DNA of 64,000 nucleotides from Agromyces cavernae (GCF_021044935.1 NZ_JAJNMP010000001.1:1178001-1242000); one strand, 5' to 3'. Numbered from the stretch's first letter, positions 52,093-61,193 are shown. Notes: generated from the sequence alone by a model not told the origin. A program made the numbers and translations.

Positions 52093-53346
52093 ATGAAGAA
52101 GTCTCTGCGCTTCGGCTCCGCGATCGCGATCGCCGCAGCGGCGTCCCTGACCCTCGCGTCGTGCGGATTCGGCGGCGGCACCGGCGATGGGGGTGACACC
52201 TCCGGCAAGACCACCCTCGACCTGCTCGTGCCGACGTACGACCCCGACAACACCCAGGGAAACTGGGAGACGGTCATCGACGGGTTCGAGGCTGCGAACC
52301 CCGACATCGACGTCAAGCTCGAGGTGCAGTCGTGGGACAACCTCGAGTCGGTCATCGCCACGAAGATCCAGGGCGGCGAGGCACCCGACATCTACAACGG
52401 CGGCCCCTTCGCCGGCTTCGCGGCCGACGAGCTGCTCTACCCGGCCGAAGAGGTCGTGTCGGCTGAGACGTTCAGCGACTTCCAGGAGTCGTTCATCGCG
52501 AACGCCGAGGTCGACGGCACGGCCTATGCGCTGCCGCTGATCGCGTCGGCCCGCGCGCTGTTCGTGAACAACACGCTGCTCGAGCAGGCCGGCGTCGCGG
52601 CGCCGCCCACGACGTGGGACGAACTGCTCGACGCCGCGACGAAGGTCTCCGCCCTCGGCGGCGGGGTGGCCGGTTACGGCATGCCCCTCGGCTCCGAAGA
52701 GGCCCAGGCCGAGGCGGCCGTGTGGCTGTGGGGCGGCGGCGGCACCTTCGGCGACGCCGACGCGATCACGGTCGACGACCCGGCGAACCTGCCCGGCGCC
52801 GAGCAGATCAAGAAGATGATCGACGCGGGCGCCACGCAGGCCGACCCGGGCTCGACCGACCGCTCGCCGCTCATGGACATCTTCGTGCAGGGCAAGATCG
52901 GCATGCAGGTCGGCCTCCCGCCGACCGTCGGCCAGATCGAAGAGGGCAACCCCGAGCTCGACTACTCGATCGTCCCGATCCCCACGCAGGACGGCAGCCC
53001 CATCACCGTCGGCGTCATGGACCAGCTCATGGCCTTCGAGAACGACGGCGACAAGCAGGAGGCGATCACCAAGTTCCTCGACTACTACTACACGGCCGAC
53101 GTGTACGTGCCGTGGGTCCAGGCCGAGGGCTTCCTGCCGGTCACGAAGTCGGGCGCCGAGGCGCTTGGCGGCGAAGAGGCGCTGCAGCCGTTCCTCGAGG
53201 TGCTGCCCGACGCGCAGTTCTACCCGAGCACGAACCCCGCGTGGTCGGCGACCGATGCGGCGTTCAAGGCGCTCTTCGGACAGATCCAGACGAAGCCCGC
53301 GCAGGAAGTCCTCACCGAGATCCAGGCGCAGGCCGACGCGGGCTGA
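52093..53346 (+). CDS. Sugar ABC transporter substrate-binding lipoprotein (second system)
   Basis: 417 residues; GAGGAAG 6 bases before the ATG. Signal peptide with Lys-Lys-Ser-Leu-Arg start, hydrophobic core and the lipobox LASC at about residue 24. Group-1 solute-binding fold with YNGGPFAGFAADE and a VWLWGGGGTFGDADA stretch. Divergent from the SIS/kinase/deacetylase operon and followed by two permeases, so probably an amino-sugar (GalNAc or GalNAc-glycan) binder. As in the first system no dedicated ATPase is present. Confidence 0.93.
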   Translation: MKKSLRFGSAIAIAAAASLTLASCGFGGGTGDGGDTSGKTTLDLLVPTYDPDNTQGNWETVIDGFEAANPDIDVKLEVQSWDNLESVIATKIQGGEAPDIYNGGPFAGFAADELLYPAEEVVSAETFSDFQESFIANAEVDGTAYALPLIASARALFVNNTLLEQAGVAAPPTTWDELLDAATKVSALGGGVAGYGMPLGSEEAQAEAAVWLWGGGGTFGDADAITVDDPANLPGAEQIKKMIDAGATQADPGSTDRSPLMDIFVQGKIGMQVGLPPTVGQIEEGNPELDYSIVPIPTQDGSPITVGVMDQLMAFENDGDKQEAITKFLDYYYTADVYVPWVQAEGFLPVTKSGAEALGGEEALQPFLEVLPDAQFYPSTNPAWSATDAAFKALFGQIQTKPAQEVLTEIQAQADAG

Positions 53347-53395
53347 TCCCGCACCCCATCACGACCCACCCGAAGGGATCGGTGACCACCGAACC

Positions 53396-54379
53396 ATGAG
53401 TACCACCACCGATGCGTCATCGATCCCCGAGGCGGGGGCGGCCGAGCGCCGCCCCCGCTCCGGCGGGCCGGCTGGCACCGACGCGGCCAAGCCCCGCAAG
53501 GGCGGGCGCGAGCTGCTCGCCTCGTTGCCGTGGATCGGCCCCGCGCTGATCCTCATCTTCGGCGTCGTGCTGTTCCCAGCCGTCGTCATGTTCTACAACT
53601 CCACCCGCGACATCTCGATCTCGGGGCTCGACAAGGGCTCGGTCGGCTTCGACAACTACATCGAGGTCTTCACGTTCCCCTACTTCTGGCCGATCTTCGG
53701 TCGCACGATCGTCTGGGTCGTCGTGGTCGTCGCCGCGACCGTCGTCATCTCGCTCGGCCTCGCCCAGATCCTCAACAAGGCGTTCCCCGGGCGGCGCATC
53801 GTGCGGCTCGCCGTGATCATCCCGTGGGCGGCCTCGGTCGTCATGACGACGATGGTCGTCTACTACGGGCTCGAGCCGTACTTCGGCATCATCAACAAGT
53901 TCCTCGTCGACGTCGGCCTCATCGCCACGCCCGAGGGCTACGGCTGGACCCGCAACCCCGAGACCGCGTTCGCGTGGTCGATCGTGGTCGCCGTGTTCGT
54001 GTCGCTGCCGTTCACGACCTACACGATCCTGGCGGGCCTCGCGACAGTGCCCGGCGACGTGCTCGAAGCCGCGAAGATGGACGGCGCCGGACCGGTGCGC
54101 ACCTACTTCAACGTCGTGCTGCCGCAGCTTCGCGGGGCGCTCTCGGTCGCCGTGCTCATCAACATCATCAACGTGTTCAACTCGCTGCCGATCCTGAAGG
54201 TCATGACAGGGTCGATCCCCGGCTACGACGCCGACACGATCATGACGATGATCTTCAAGTACATCCAGAACCAGCACAAGGTCGACGTCGCGAGCGCGCT
54301 CTCGGTCGTCGCCTTCCTCATCGTCATCGTGATCGTCGCGGTGTACGTCAAGGTCGTCAAGCCGATGAAGGAGGTCTGA
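53396..54379 (+). CDS. Sugar ABC transporter permease (MalF type, second system)
   Basis: 327 residues from the ATG at 53396. A charged 45-residue N-terminal tail precedes six helices starting at WIGPALILIFGVVLFPAVV. EAA motif: DVLEAAKMDGAGPVRTYF, followed by VVLPQLRG. Three bases separate it from the next permease gene. Forms the importer with the adjacent lipoprotein and permease. Confidence 0.93.
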   Translation: MSTTTDASSIPEAGAAERRPRSGGPAGTDAAKPRKGGRELLASLPWIGPALILIFGVVLFPAVVMFYNSTRDISISGLDKGSVGFDNYIEVFTFPYFWPIFGRTIVWVVVVVAATVVISLGLAQILNKAFPGRRIVRLAVIIPWAASVVMTTMVVYYGLEPYFGIINKFLVDVGLIATPEGYGWTRNPETAFAWSIVVAVFVSLPFTTYTILAGLATVPGDVLEAAKMDGAGPVRTYFNVVLPQLRGALSVAVLINIINVFNSLPILKVMTGSIPGYDADTIMTMIFKYIQNQHKVDVASALSVVAFLIVIVIVAVYVKVVKPMKEV

Positions 54380-54382
54380 GCC

Positions 54383-55291
54383 GTGGCCGTCACCGCCCCC
54401 GCCTTCGAGACGATCCCCGCGCCCGCGACATCCGCTCGCAAGCGCCGCTACACCGAAGACCAGGTCCCGTTCGGCAAGGTGCTCGTGCGCATGGTCGCCG
54501 GGCTCATCGTGCTGCTGGTGTTCATCCTCCCGTACGTGATCATGTTCTTCGGCTCGGTGAAAACCAAGGCGCAGATCCGCTCGGTCGATCCCACCTACTT
54601 CCCCACGGAGTGGCACTGGGAGAACTACATCAACATGTGGTCGACGCCCGAGACGCCGCTCGTGCAGAACCTCATCTCGACGATCATCATCTCGGTGTTC
54701 GCGACGCTGCTCGTGCTGCTCGTGGCGATGCCCGCGGCCTACTACACGGCTCGCATGCAGTTCCCGGGCCGCATGGTCTTCCTCTTCCTCGTCATCGTGA
54801 CCCAGATGCTGCAGCCCGCGGTGCTCACCTCGGGCCTGTTCCGCCAGTTCGTGACGCTCGGCATGATCGACACCTGGGCGGCGATGATCTTCATCAACGC
54901 CGCGTTCAACCTGTCGTTCGCGGTGTGGATCATGCACTCGTTCTTCGCCGGCATCCCGAAGGAGGTCGACGAGGCGGCACAGATCGACGGCGCCGGCCGG
55001 CTCACCGTGCTGTTCCGCATCAACCTGCCGCTCGTCTGGCCGGGCATCGTCACCGCCATCGTCTTCACGTTCGTGGCGTGCTGGAACGAGTTCGCGGCGT
55101 CGCTCGTGATCCTCTCGACCGCGGGCAACCAGCCGCTGTCGGTCGCGCTCACGAAGTTCGTCGGGCAGTACGAGACGAGCTGGCATTACGTGTTCGGCGT
55201 CTCGATCGTGGCCATCATCCCGGTCGTGATCCTGTTCATGATCATCGAGAAGCGACTGGTCGGAGGGCTCACCGCGGGCAGCGTCAAGTAG
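54383..55291 (+). CDS. Sugar ABC transporter permease (MalG type, second system)
   Basis: 302 residues from the GTG at 54383 just after the previous stop; GGAGG lies inside the end of that gene. Six helices beginning VRMVAGLIVLLVFILPYVI; EAA motif EVDEAAQIDGAGRLTVLF followed by RINLPLVWPG. The N-terminus has a basic patch (ARKRRYTED). Last gene of the importer operon. Confidence 0.93.
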   Translation: MAVTAPAFETIPAPATSARKRRYTEDQVPFGKVLVRMVAGLIVLLVFILPYVIMFFGSVKTKAQIRSVDPTYFPTEWHWENYINMWSTPETPLVQNLISTIIISVFATLLVLLVAMPAAYYTARMQFPGRMVFLFLVIVTQMLQPAVLTSGLFRQFVTLGMIDTWAAMIFINAAFNLSFAVWIMHSFFAGIPKEVDEAAQIDGAGRLTVLFRINLPLVWPGIVTAIVFTFVACWNEFAASLVILSTAGNQPLSVALTKFVGQYETSWHYVFGVSIVAIIPVVILFMIIEKRLVGGLTAGSVK

Positions 55292-55297
55292 GGGATG

Positions 55298-55332
55298 GCC
55301 CGGTTCGGTCGGCAACGCCGAGCGTCCCGGGC
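55298..55332. terminator. Possible terminator after the importer operon
   Basis: GCCCGG (55298-55303) and CCGGGC (55327-55332) pair around an inner TCGGC/GCCGA hairpin, right after the stop. Weak but suitably placed between convergent genes. Confidence 0.4.
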
Positions 55333-55371
55333 GCCTCTCGCCCCTCGGCGGGTCCCGCTCAGGCGGTGTCG

Positions 55372-55761
55372 TCAGGCGGCGTCGGCGGCGGTCGTCCAGA
55401 GCCCGAGGACGTTGCCCTCGGTGTCGCGGAAGTAGCCGAAGTACCCCATGCCCGGGATCGCGGTCTTCGCCTGCACGACGTCGCCGCCGAGCCCGACGAT
55501 CTTCTCGAGGGCGGCGTCGATGTCGTCGACGTCGACGGTGATGATCGGATGCGTGAGATCGCCCGAGCGCTCGAACATGCCGCCGTTGATCGCGCCCGGC
55601 TGGAGCGGCGCCTGCGTCGTCTCGTCGACGGGCGTGGTCACGACGTTGGTGTATTGCAGCTCGGGCAGGACGTCGAGCCGCCAGTCGAAGGCGGCGCTGT
55701 AGAACTCCCGCGCCCGGCCCTGGTCATCGGCAGGGATCTCGAAATGTACGATTCCCGGCAT
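55372..55761 (-). CDS. VOC-family (glyoxalase/bleomycin-resistance fold) protein
   Basis: About 129 residues from the second of two adjacent ATGs (55764, 55761), which lies 6 bases after GGAGG. It starts GIVHFEIPADDQGRAREFY, contains ITVDVDDIDAALEKIVGLGG and ends GYFGYFRDTEGNVLGLW, the paired beta-alpha-beta-beta-beta units of the VOC fold. Metal-binding His and Glu positions are present, but the substrate is not predictable; such single-domain proteins range from detoxification enzymes to binders. The transcript seems to start with a hairpin. Confidence 0.85.
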   Translation of the reverse strand: MPGIVHFEIPADDQGRAREFYSAAFDWRLDVLPELQYTNVVTTPVDETTQAPLQPGAINGGMFERSGDLTHPIITVDVDDIDAALEKIVGLGGDVVQAKTAIPGMGYFGYFRDTEGNVLGLWTTAADAA

Positions 55762-55778
55762 CATGCGCCTCCCGTGTC

Positions 55779-55805
55779 GGCTGGCGCGGCACTTCCGCGC
55801 CAGCC
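55779..55805 (-). promoter_or_regulatory. 5'-terminal hairpin of the VOC gene transcript
   Basis: An 11-bp perfect stem (55779-55789 with 55795-55805) with a 5-base loop. A minus-strand TAGGCT (55808-55813) puts the transcription start at the base of this stem, so the mRNA would begin as a hairpin. Confidence 0.55.
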
Positions 55806-55857
55806 GCAGCCTAGCCCGAGCCGCCATCTGCCGGAAGGGCCGGGTGGACGGACTGCG

Positions 55858-57387
55858 CTACGCCTCCCAGGGGACGCCGTCGACGGCGCAGTACACCGTG
55901 CCGGCACCGCGCCAGTGCGCGCCGAGCGACGCGACGCGTGCAGCGAACTCATCGTGATCGCGGGCACCGTCACGTGGCCTCGGCGACCAGCCGATCTCGG
56001 CGATCGCCGCGACGCGGGGGAAGACGAGGAACTCGACATCGGCGATGGTTCGTGCCGTCTCCGTCCAGATCGGCGCCTCGACGCCGAGGATCTGCTGCTC
56101 GCCGATGCCGTCGATGATCGCGGTCGGCTCCCACGCGTACGCGTCTTCGAGCGAGGTCGGTCCGTTCGCCCAGTCGAGTCCGAGTTCGTATCCATCGGGC
56201 GTGCTCGGGCTTCCGGCGTGCTGGATGTCGAGGTAGGCGACGTCGGCGGGGGACATGATCACCCGGCCGCCCTGCACCACGACTGAGGTCGTGAGGCGAG
56301 CCGCGTCATCCTGGGGCTCGAGGTAGCCCCAATACTGTGCGATCGTGCCGACCGGCAACGATGGCGACGCTCCGATCTCATGCCAGCCGATGACCGACTT
56401 GCCGGTCGCGGCCGCGGCGCTCGTGATGCGCTGCACGAGGTCGAGGTAGTCGGCCGCGGTGGTCGACATCGATTCGTCGCCGCCGATGTGGAGCCAGGGG
56501 CCGGGGGTGAGCTCGGCGACCTCTCGCATGACATCGGAGAGGAACCGGTCGGTCGCCTCCGCCCGTTCGGGACGGGCGCTCAGCGACGAGAACCCGACCT
56601 CGACGCCCTCGTACGGCTCGCGGGCGACGCCGTCGTGGTTGAGCTCGGGGTAGGCGCTGAGGGCGGCGTTCGTGTGGCCGGGCAGGTCGATCTCGGGGAC
56701 CACGGTGATGAACCGCTCGGCGGCGTGGTCGACGATGCGGGCATAGTCGGCCTTCGTGTAGAACCCGCCGCCGGCTCCGCCGACCGAGGTCGATCCGCCG
56801 ATGCCGGTGAGCTCGGGCCACGAGTCGACCCGGATGCGCCAGCCCTGGTCGTCGGTGAGGTGCAGGTGCAGGATGTTGATCTTCAGCACGGCGAGGGCGT
56901 CGATGAGTCGCAGCACGTCCTCGACCGCGAAGAAGTGGCGCACGACGTCGAGCATGACGCCGCGATAGGCGAAGCGCGGCGCATCCGCCACCGAGACGGC
57001 GGGCACGACCACGTCGCCGACCGAAGGCTTCGAGGCGCCGGCCGCGGTTCGTGCCGGGAGCAGCTGTCGCAGCGAGCACGTCGCCCGATACAGGCCGGCC
57101 GGGGTCGCGGAACCGATCGCGATGCCTCGATCGGAGACGTCGAGGGTGTACGACTCACCACCCGCCTCGCCGCCGTCGTGCAGCACGAGGGAGATGTCGG
57201 CCTCGCGCGCCGTGGCGTCGGCCACGGGCAGCTCGCGCCCCAGGACGGTGCGAAGGTCGCGCGCGAGCGCCGCTGCGATCGCGTGCACGTCGGCGGCTGC
57301 GACGATGCGTGTCTCGTCGACGATGCGGAACGGCGCCGAGGTCGTGTGGAACTCGATCGAGGCCGGGGCGGGGACGATGCCGGTCAT
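55858..57387 (-). CDS. Glycoside hydrolase family 20 beta-N-acetylhexosaminidase
   Basis: 509 residues. The N-terminal GH20b domain (residues 1-130) is followed by the TIM barrel with RFAYRGVMLDVVRHFF, HLHLTDDQGWRI and the catalytic Asp-Glu pair in HIGGDESMS, then GWHEIGASP and a WANGPTSLEDAYAW stretch. It releases terminal GlcNAc or GalNAc from glycans. No signal peptide is visible, so it probably acts on imported oligosaccharides, matching the importer next door. The start ATG at 57387 is divergent from the sensor kinase. Confidence 0.93.
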   Translation of the reverse strand: MTGIVPAPASIEFHTTSAPFRIVDETRIVAAADVHAIAAALARDLRTVLGRELPVADATAREADISLVLHDGGEAGGESYTLDVSDRGIAIGSATPAGLYRATCSLRQLLPARTAAGASKPSVGDVVVPAVSVADAPRFAYRGVMLDVVRHFFAVEDVLRLIDALAVLKINILHLHLTDDQGWRIRVDSWPELTGIGGSTSVGGAGGGFYTKADYARIVDHAAERFITVVPEIDLPGHTNAALSAYPELNHDGVAREPYEGVEVGFSSLSARPERAEATDRFLSDVMREVAELTPGPWLHIGGDESMSTTAADYLDLVQRITSAAAATGKSVIGWHEIGASPSLPVGTIAQYWGYLEPQDDAARLTTSVVVQGGRVIMSPADVAYLDIQHAGSPSTPDGYELGLDWANGPTSLEDAYAWEPTAIIDGIGEQQILGVEAPIWTETARTIADVEFLVFPRVAAIAEIGWSPRPRDGARDHDEFAARVASLGAHWRGAGTVYCAVDGVPWEA

Positions 57388-57512
57388 GGCGAATCCGTTC
57401 TGGTCGGCGATGAGGTGGATTGCCCCCCGCAGACACCAGCGTACGCAGCGAGAAGCGGGAGACCCGCTCCGCGAGCGCGGGGTGATCGAGCCGGAGAGGG
57501 GACGACGCGAGG

Positions 57513-58643
57513 TTGACCCGGGAACACCGTGTCCCCCACAGTGGAACGGTGCAGTGGGCCGTGGCCATCCTGACCGTCATCGCGTACGTGACGCTGCCCC
57601 TCGGGTCGGCGAGCTTCGAGCAGCAGCCGGTGCCGACCCTGCTCGTCGGGCTCGTCTTCTCGCTGCTCGCGATCTTCGGGTTCCGCTTCGTGCAGGGGCG
57701 CTCCGTCTGGTGGGCGGTGGCGTTCGTCGGCGTGCAACTGGCGCTCGGGTTCGCGGTGTTCTCGCTGTCGGGTGCGGCGGTCGGCTCCACTCTGCTCCTC
57801 GTGGTGCTCGTCGTGCAGAGCGTGCTGCTCCTGCCCTTGCCGGTCGCGGCCGTGGTCGCGGCCGTCATCCCGCTCGTGCACCTCGGCATGGACTGGCAGG
57901 ACGGACTCCGCGAAGGGCTCGGCACGCTCGCGGTCACGATCTTCACGCTCATCGTGACCTGGCTCCTCGTTCGCGAGCAGAAAGCCCGGGCTGCGCTCGC
58001 CGAAGCGAACGAGCGGTTGCGCGGCTACGCCGCCCAGGCCGAGCAGCTGGCCACCATCCAGGAGCGCAACCGGCTCGCGCGCGACATCCACGACGGTGTC
58101 GGACACCACCTGACGGTCGTGCAGATGCAGCTCGAGGCCGCGCGCGCCGTCATCCGCACGGCCCAGCCCGAGCGGCTCGACGCGATGCTCGCCACGGCGC
58201 AGGAGCAGTCGGGGCAGGCCCTCGCCGAGGTGCGCCGGTCGGTGGCCGCCCTGCGCGAACACCGCCCCGCGCTGCCCGAGGCGCTGCAGGCCCTCACCGC
58301 CGAAGCGACCGAGGCGGGTGTGCCGACCGAGCTCGAGATCCTCGGAAGCGTCCGCCCCATCCGGGCAGAGATCGAGGAGTCGCTCTACCGGGCGGTGCAG
58401 GAGGGGCTCACGAACGTCCGCAAGCACGCCGACGCGAGCAGCACGACCGTCGTCCTCGATTTCACCGATGACGAGCACCTCAGGCTCGAGGTGCGCGACG
58501 ATGGCCGGGGCCTTCCCGAGCCGCCAGGCGACGGCTTCGGGCTCACCGGGTTGCGTGAGCGCATGTCGAACCTCGGCGGGCGGATGTCCCTGGCCCCGGC
58601 CGGCGGCGCCGGACTCACCCTGACGGTCGAGGTGCCGGGATGA
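57513..58643 (+). CDS. HisKA_3-type sensor histidine kinase (DesK/NarX-like)
   Basis: 376 residues from a TTG at 57513; a GAGAGGGG stretch lies about 9 bases upstream and no better start exists. Five or six membrane helices fill residues 10-150. A coiled linker (ARAALAEANERLRGYAAQAEQL) leads to the phosphoacceptor in LARDIHDGVGHHLTV. The HATPase domain has GLTNVRKHADAS, LEVRDDGRGL and GFGLTGLRERM. Overlaps its response regulator by 4 bases. Neighbouring membrane proteins downstream are likely targets or signal partners. Confidence 0.93.
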   Translation: MTREHRVPHSGTVQWAVAILTVIAYVTLPLGSASFEQQPVPTLLVGLVFSLLAIFGFRFVQGRSVWWAVAFVGVQLALGFAVFSLSGAAVGSTLLLVVLVVQSVLLLPLPVAAVVAAVIPLVHLGMDWQDGLREGLGTLAVTIFTLIVTWLLVREQKARAALAEANERLRGYAAQAEQLATIQERNRLARDIHDGVGHHLTVVQMQLEAARAVIRTAQPERLDAMLATAQEQSGQALAEVRRSVAALREHRPALPEALQALTAEATEAGVPTELEILGSVRPIRAEIEESLYRAVQEGLTNVRKHADASSTTVVLDFTDDEHLRLEVRDDGRGLPEPPGDGFGLTGLRERMSNLGGRMSLAPAGGAGLTLTVEVPG

Positions 58644-59278
58644 CGATCCGCGTCCTCGTCGCCGACGACCAGGCGCTCTTCCGCGAGGCGCTCATGACGC
58701 TGCTCGAGGTGCACCCGGGGGTCGAGGTCGTCGGGGAGGCAGGCAACGGCGAGGAGGCGGTGCGTCGCAGCGGGCGGCTGCGTCCCGACGTGGTGCTCAT
58801 GGACCTGAGGATGCCGGTGCTCGACGGCATCGCCGCGACGGCGCGCATCCGCGCCGAGCAGCCCGACGTGCGGGTGCTCGCCCTGACGACGTTCGACGAC
58901 GACGACGACGTGTTCGCCGCCCTGCGCGCCGGCGCCGTCGGGTACCTCCTCAAGGACGTGTCGTCGGCGAGGCTCGTCGAGGCGCTCGACGCGGCGGCGC
59001 GCGGCGAGTCTGTGCTCCAGCCGTCGGTGGCGGCGAAGGTCGTGGCACGGGTGGCCCGGTTGCCTGAGGATGCGCCGCCCCCGGAGCATCCCCTGTCCGA
59101 CCGTGAGGTCGAGGTCGTGCGCCTGCTCGCCGACGGTCGCAGCAACCGCGAGATCGCAGGCGTGCTGTTCCTCGCCGAGGGCACCGTGAAGAACCTCGTC
59201 ACGAGCGTGCTGTCGAAGCTCGAGGTGCGCGACCGCACGCAGGCGGCCATCCGCGCACGCGACCTCGGCGTCCTCTGA
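58640..59278 (+). CDS. LuxR/NarL-family response regulator
   Basis: 212 residues. Receiver domain with LVADDQALFREALM, phosphoacceptor Asp in VVLMDLRMPVLDG, ALTTFDD switch and the GYLLKDVSS lysine. C-terminal HTH: LSDREVEVVRLLADGRSN, then EGTVKNLVTSVLSKLEV. Coupled to the upstream kinase; expected to regulate the two downstream genes or others. Confidence 0.94.
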   Translation: MTIRVLVADDQALFREALMTLLEVHPGVEVVGEAGNGEEAVRRSGRLRPDVVLMDLRMPVLDGIAATARIRAEQPDVRVLALTTFDDDDDVFAALRAGAVGYLLKDVSSARLVEALDAAARGESVLQPSVAAKVVARVARLPEDAPPPEHPLSDREVEVVRLLADGRSNREIAGVLFLAEGTVKNLVTSVLSKLEVRDRTQAAIRARDLGVL

Positions 59279-59412
59279 CGCGTTCCCCGCCGGGTCACCG
59301 CCGCACGTCACCGCCCGAACGTGACCCCGGCCATGACCTTCGGCACCTGACGCGCCCCCGTGCCCCGCGGAGGATTCCGTGTGTTCCCCCTTCGAACACG
59401 CAAGGAGTCGAG

Positions 59413-59829
59413 ATGAGCCACCACGCTGAGACGCCCCACCGCACCGAGACGACCGTCCGCCGACCTTCGGTGCTGCGGTTCGCACTGCACCTGCTCGAAA
59501 TGGTGATCGCCATGCTCGTCGGAATGGTCGTGCTGGACCCGGTCTGGGCGTTCGCCTGGCCGGGGCTTCACGAGAACACGACCGCGCAGGCGCTCGTGAT
59601 GGCCACGAACATGTCGATCGGCATGGCCGTGTGGATGCGGATCCGCGGCCACGGTCTGCCGGCGATCGCCGAGATGTCGGCGGCGATGTACCTGTCGTTC
59701 CTCGTTCTGCTCCCGTTCCTCTGGGCCGGGGTGCTCTCCGACGGGGCGTTCATGATCGCCGGGCACGTGCTCATGGTTCCGGCGATGCTCGTCGCGATGC
59801 TGCGCCGCCGGCGCGAGTACGGGTGGTGA
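59413..59829 (+). CDS. Small four-helix membrane protein of unknown function
   Basis: 138 residues; AAGGAG 6 bases before the ATG. Histidine-rich N-terminus (SHHAETPHRTE), then helices at about 24-46, 58-75, 84-105 and 110-128, with many methionines in the membrane segments. The stop overlaps the DJ-1-like gene by 4 bases, implying a joint product or complex. I do not recognise a named family. Confidence 0.75.
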   Translation: MSHHAETPHRTETTVRRPSVLRFALHLLEMVIAMLVGMVVLDPVWAFAWPGLHENTTAQALVMATNMSIGMAVWMRIRGHGLPAIAEMSAAMYLSFLVLLPFLWAGVLSDGAFMIAGHVLMVPAMLVAMLRRRREYGW

Positions 59830-61139
59830 CCGCCATGCGCGCATTCCTGAAGGTCGTGGTGGTCGTGCTCGCCGCGGTCGCGCTTCCCGCAGCCCTCGGC
59901 GCTCCGGCCGTCGTCGGCGCACTCACCTCGCTCAACGCACCGAGGACCGACGGCGTTTCTCCGGCGCCAGAACCGGTTGCGCACGATCCGGCGAAGCCGA
60001 CGGCGGTCGTCGTGGTCGGCGAGCAGGGCGCCGTGGTGTCCGACACGCTCGCCCCCTACGAGATCCTCGCGACCACGGGAGCGTTCAACGTCTACACCGT
60101 GGCGCCCGCGACCCACCCGGTGCCACTCACGGGCGGACTCGACCTCGTGCCCGATCTCACCTTCGACGAACTCGACGAGGTGCTCGGCGGATCGGCCGAC
60201 GTCGTCGTGATACCGGCAATGCCCGACGTCGGCAGGCCCACGATCGAACCCGTCACCGACTGGCTGGCCGACCAGGCAGCCGGGGGAGCGCTGCTCCTCA
60301 GCATCTGCAACGGATCCGGCGTACTCGCCTCGGCCGGGCTCCTCGACGGGCGCACCGCGACCGCGCACTGGCTGCGCGTCGACGAGTTCGAGCGCACGTA
60401 CGGGGCCGTCGACTGGGTGCGCGGCACGAGGTACGTCGACGACGGCGACGTCGTCAGCACCGCCGGCATCCTGTCGGGCATCGACGGCACGCTGCGCATC
60501 GTCGAGCGCCTCGTCGGCGCGGATGCCGCAGCCGAGGCCGCGCGCGGGATCGCGTGGCCGTTCTACCACCGCGACGGGGCCGCCCGCTTGGAGCAGGCCC
60601 AGCTCGCGCCGGCCGATGCCGTTGTGGGGCTCAACACCGCGTTCAGCTGGGGCCGGGAGGGAATCGGGGTGCTGTTGAGCGACGGCGTCGGCGAGATCGA
60701 GCTCGCCTCGGTCTTCGACACCTATGGGCAATCCCTCGCGGTGCGCACGGTCGCCATCGGCGAGGGCGCGGTGCGCTCCCGCCACGGCCTCACGTTCGTG
60801 CCGCGCGCCGAGACCGCAGTCGGACTCGATCGGCTCGTCGTGCCCGGCAGGACCGAGCACGAACCGGTCCCCGGCATGGCGCCGGAGTATCCGCATCGCG
60901 AAGCGGGTTTCGCGTTCGACGCCGTGCTGCGCGACCTCGCGCGAACGACCGACGTCGCCACCGCCGAGTGGACGGCGAAGGTGCTGGAGTACCCCGTCGA
61001 CGCCCTCGCGCTCGAGGGGCCGGCCTGGCCGTGGGCAGAGACGTTCCGCCCGCTCCTCCTCGCCGGCGTCGGCGTGCTCGCAGCGCTCGGCGCGTTCGCA
61101 CTCGCCCGTGCTCGCCGACGCGGGCGCTCGGGCACCTAG
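59826..61139 (+). CDS. Membrane-anchored DJ-1/PfpI (class I glutamine amidotransferase-like) protein
   Basis: 437 residues from the GTG at 59826 (ATG at 59835 possible). A signal-anchor helix (about residues 5-33) is followed by a DJ-1/PfpI domain: AVVVVGEQGAVVSDTLAPYE, a VVVIPAMP strand and the nucleophile elbow LLLSICNGSGVLASAGLL with Cys161, then RTATAHW with His181. This matches the sensor domain of GlxA-type AraC regulators, but no HTH follows. A second region of about 200 residues is partly related, and the chain ends in a helix (about 405-427) and an ARARRRGR tail. The catalytic-type domain therefore lies outside the membrane, where redox or carbonyl sensing is plausible. Confidence 0.82.
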   Translation: MTAMRAFLKVVVVVLAAVALPAALGAPAVVGALTSLNAPRTDGVSPAPEPVAHDPAKPTAVVVVGEQGAVVSDTLAPYEILATTGAFNVYTVAPATHPVPLTGGLDLVPDLTFDELDEVLGGSADVVVIPAMPDVGRPTIEPVTDWLADQAAGGALLLSICNGSGVLASAGLLDGRTATAHWLRVDEFERTYGAVDWVRGTRYVDDGDVVSTAGILSGIDGTLRIVERLVGADAAAEAARGIAWPFYHRDGAARLEQAQLAPADAVVGLNTAFSWGREGIGVLLSDGVGEIELASVFDTYGQSLAVRTVAIGEGAVRSRHGLTFVPRAETAVGLDRLVVPGRTEHEPVPGMAPEYPHREAGFAFDAVLRDLARTTDVATAEWTAKVLEYPVDALALEGPAWPWAETFRPLLLAGVGVLAALGAFALARARRRGRSGT

Positions 61140-61154
61140 CGACACAGGGCTGCC

Positions 61155-61193
61155 GTTCCCGTGCCCACGTGTGACCCGCGTGGGCACGGGAAC
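61155..61193 (+). terminator. Terminator after the DJ-1-like operon
   Basis: Perfect 15-bp stem (61155-61169 and 61179-61193, GTTCCCGTGCCCACG and complement) with a 9-base loop, 15 bases after the stop. Confidence 0.85.
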
